The notes under the pieces are model-generated. The model did not search any database. It was not told where the DNA came from and was given only the letters and a program-made list of their open reading frames with translations. Positions 62,648 to 64,000 of a stretch of 64,000 nucleotides of DNA are shown piece by piece (position 1 is the first letter of the stretch; every line of letters starts with the position of its first letter). Made by a program: the position numbers and the translations under genes. Source of the stretch: Ciona intestinalis (Eukaryota; Chordata; Ascidiacea; Phlebobranchia; Cionidae). Where the stretch lies: positions 3,492,957 through 3,556,956 of the forward strand of contig NC_020169.2 of NCBI RefSeq assembly GCF_000224145.3. The letters run 5' to 3'.

Positions 62648-64000
62648 CTAGACAAATGCTTCGGATCCACTGGTGTGGTTGCCAGCAGTGAGAGATCTAT
62701 GTTCTTCAACTTCATCATTGCCTGGAATATTCCGGTAGCTCATTGAACCGCTCCTAAAAACAAACGAATGTAACCTACTTATCGTTGTGTTGGCACAACA
62801 TCATAAGTTATAAACTTATATTCTACTTAAGGCTATTATACAAGTTATCTTGCATGCAACTTTGTAGGAGATATTTTTGTGCGCATAATCAATGCAACCT
62901 ATTGAGACGTAAGTTTATGCAATGACTTGGTAAGCAGCATCAAGCCTTGAACCCAATGGAAGCAGCAACGGAGCTTGAATCCAGTATTCGCTAGCTAAAG
63001 GCAAACCACTGAACAATTAAGCCAGAAAATTAAGGTTTATCTATATACTAAATAAGTTATGAAAACAAAAAAAAATGTTTAAACTTGAAGTTGCAGCGAT
63101 TTTTCTTCCACACATAGAAGATTGCAATGCATATAATTATTCCTACAGCTGCCCCTGCAAACCACATAGCTGTATACGTTCCATTTGGATTACTGCTGCT
63201 CTGAATGTGGACATTAATTGGTTGATTTGTTTCTGCAAAGTAGAACACTTGGTAAATAGAAAGAAAACGAATAAAAATATTTTTCAAATACAAAGAAATC
63301 TTTAAATAGAAGGAATTTTTAAATAGAATGAATTTTTTTAACTAGAAAGAACTTATAAAAGTAGCAGGTTTTACCTTCAGCTGGATTACAGAAACCCCAT
63401 GTATTATCACTGTCAAAGTTAGCAGTTGTTGCACACCATAAGCGGTTGTCTGATCGCCCAACAGTAATACAAGTGCTGTAGGAGCTTTTTTTGTATTGGA
63501 AGGGAAAATGACACACAGCGCCATTTGCATTTCCTTCAATGGTGCGTAATACTGCAGAGAAAAATTAGTAAATAACAAAGCATATTTATTGTAACATACA
63601 ATAATAACTTTATTTGTCTTTTTGATTAAGGTAGCGAAGATTTAAAAATATTTTAAAAATGAAAACAGGATATAGCGACAAAACAACAGTTGTTAAAACA
63701 CTCTTACAGTAAAAACAAATTTTCATTTAGTTGGAAGAAAATAAGCGTGGTAGCCACACCTAGCAGATAAACGAGCCATTTATGTTTAAATATTATCAAG
63801 CAAGTCTTTTAATAGAAACACAAGTGCGCGTAAAGGTATATAGTATATAGATATATTCATACCCGGACATGAGACACTTTCATTAAAATTAGTTAAAAAC
63901 ATTCCATCCAGTTTAGCAGGAAATTCGCATCTGTAAAACATAAGTCAAGCTTACTAGAAAGAAGTGTTGTTGAAATATTGTTACTTACTGAATCCCCTCG
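62648..64000 (-). CDS. Paralogous receptor with fibronectin type II module (3' part, runs off the right edge)
   Basis: Five exons of a second receptor lie in the window: 63989-64000 (partial), 63863-63930, 63375-63551, 63085-63232 and 62648-62753. The second ends an LRR C-terminal cap (CEFPAKLDGMFL ... SVSCP), closely like CQFPAKLAGKFL in the neighbouring gene. The third is one complete fibronectin type II domain (CHFPFQYKK, STCITVGRSDNRLWCATT, DNTWGFC). The fourth is the membrane helix (AMWFAGAAVGIIICIAIFY then VWKKNRCNFK, nearly identical to the neighbour). The last encodes the tail SGSMSYRNIPGNDEVEE. Same orientation, same exon phases and similar ends make this a tandem duplicate of the gene at 56371-61277. 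Extracellular LRRs are expected beyond the right edge but are not visible. Confidence 0.85.
62763..63030 (-). mobile_element. SINE-like repeat, decayed copy
   Basis: Recognisable at both ends (CGAATGTAACCTACTTATCG; GCAGCATCAAGCCTTGAACCC) with an altered middle. It lies in the intron before the last exon of the paralogous receptor. Confidence 0.4.
63660..63838 (+). repeat. Dispersed repeat family 3, copy 3
   Basis: AACAGGATATAGCGACAAAAC, GTGGTAGCCACACCTAGCAG, AACGAGCCATTTATG and TTTTAATAGAAACACAAG; the longest match is to the inverted copy at 9655-9845. Confidence 0.6.

Overview
The window looks like nuclear DNA of a tunicate, most likely Ciona. It is AT-rich, and its genes are animal-type with many short exons and GT-AG introns. 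Introns and spacers carry many copies of one tRNA-headed SINE-like repeat and one small terminal-inverted-repeat element of the kind known from Ciona. The species is inferred from this style and not proven. There is one 50-base assembly gap (57835-57884).

Layout. (1) 40-26192, minus: about 50 exons of a dynein-heavy-chain-like gene (DNHD1-type), from its start codon through the stem, linker, AAA1 and AAA2; it runs off the left edge. (2) 27094-28417, plus: AMP-activated kinase beta subunit, six exons, divergent from gene 1. (3) 28966-33413, minus: Act1/TRAF3IP2-like adaptor with a C-terminal SEFIR domain. (4) 34295-38341, plus: intronless ULK4 pseudokinase. (5) 39185-41557, plus: intronless PAXBP1/GCFC1. 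(6) 41772-48395, plus: MCM8 helicase, 17 exons. (7) 48592-51434, plus: QNG1 (C9orf64), queuosine salvage, seven exons. Genes 5-7 are head-to-tail with spacers of only about 200 bases that contain acceptor-like sites, so they may be a trans-spliced operon. (8) 52149-55191, plus: an unrecognised secreted protein built from a tandem array of phase-0 mini-exons rich in Ser, Gln, His and Gly, ending in Lys-Tyr-Tyr repeats; it resembles an extracellular or adhesive structural protein. (9) 56371-61277, minus: a single-pass receptor with the order LRR, Ig, LRR, transmembrane segment, short tyrosine-containing tail. (10) 62648 to the right edge, minus: a tandem paralogue of gene 9 with a fibronectin type II exon inserted before the membrane segment.

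How the genes relate. Most are unrelated housekeeping or signalling genes. The functional links visible are the possible PAXBP1-MCM8-QNG1 transcription unit and the tandem receptor pair. The most novel-looking objects are gene 8 and the receptor pair 9/10. All exon boundaries were read by eye from reading frame, splice consensus and family similarity; no alignment or transcript data were available.
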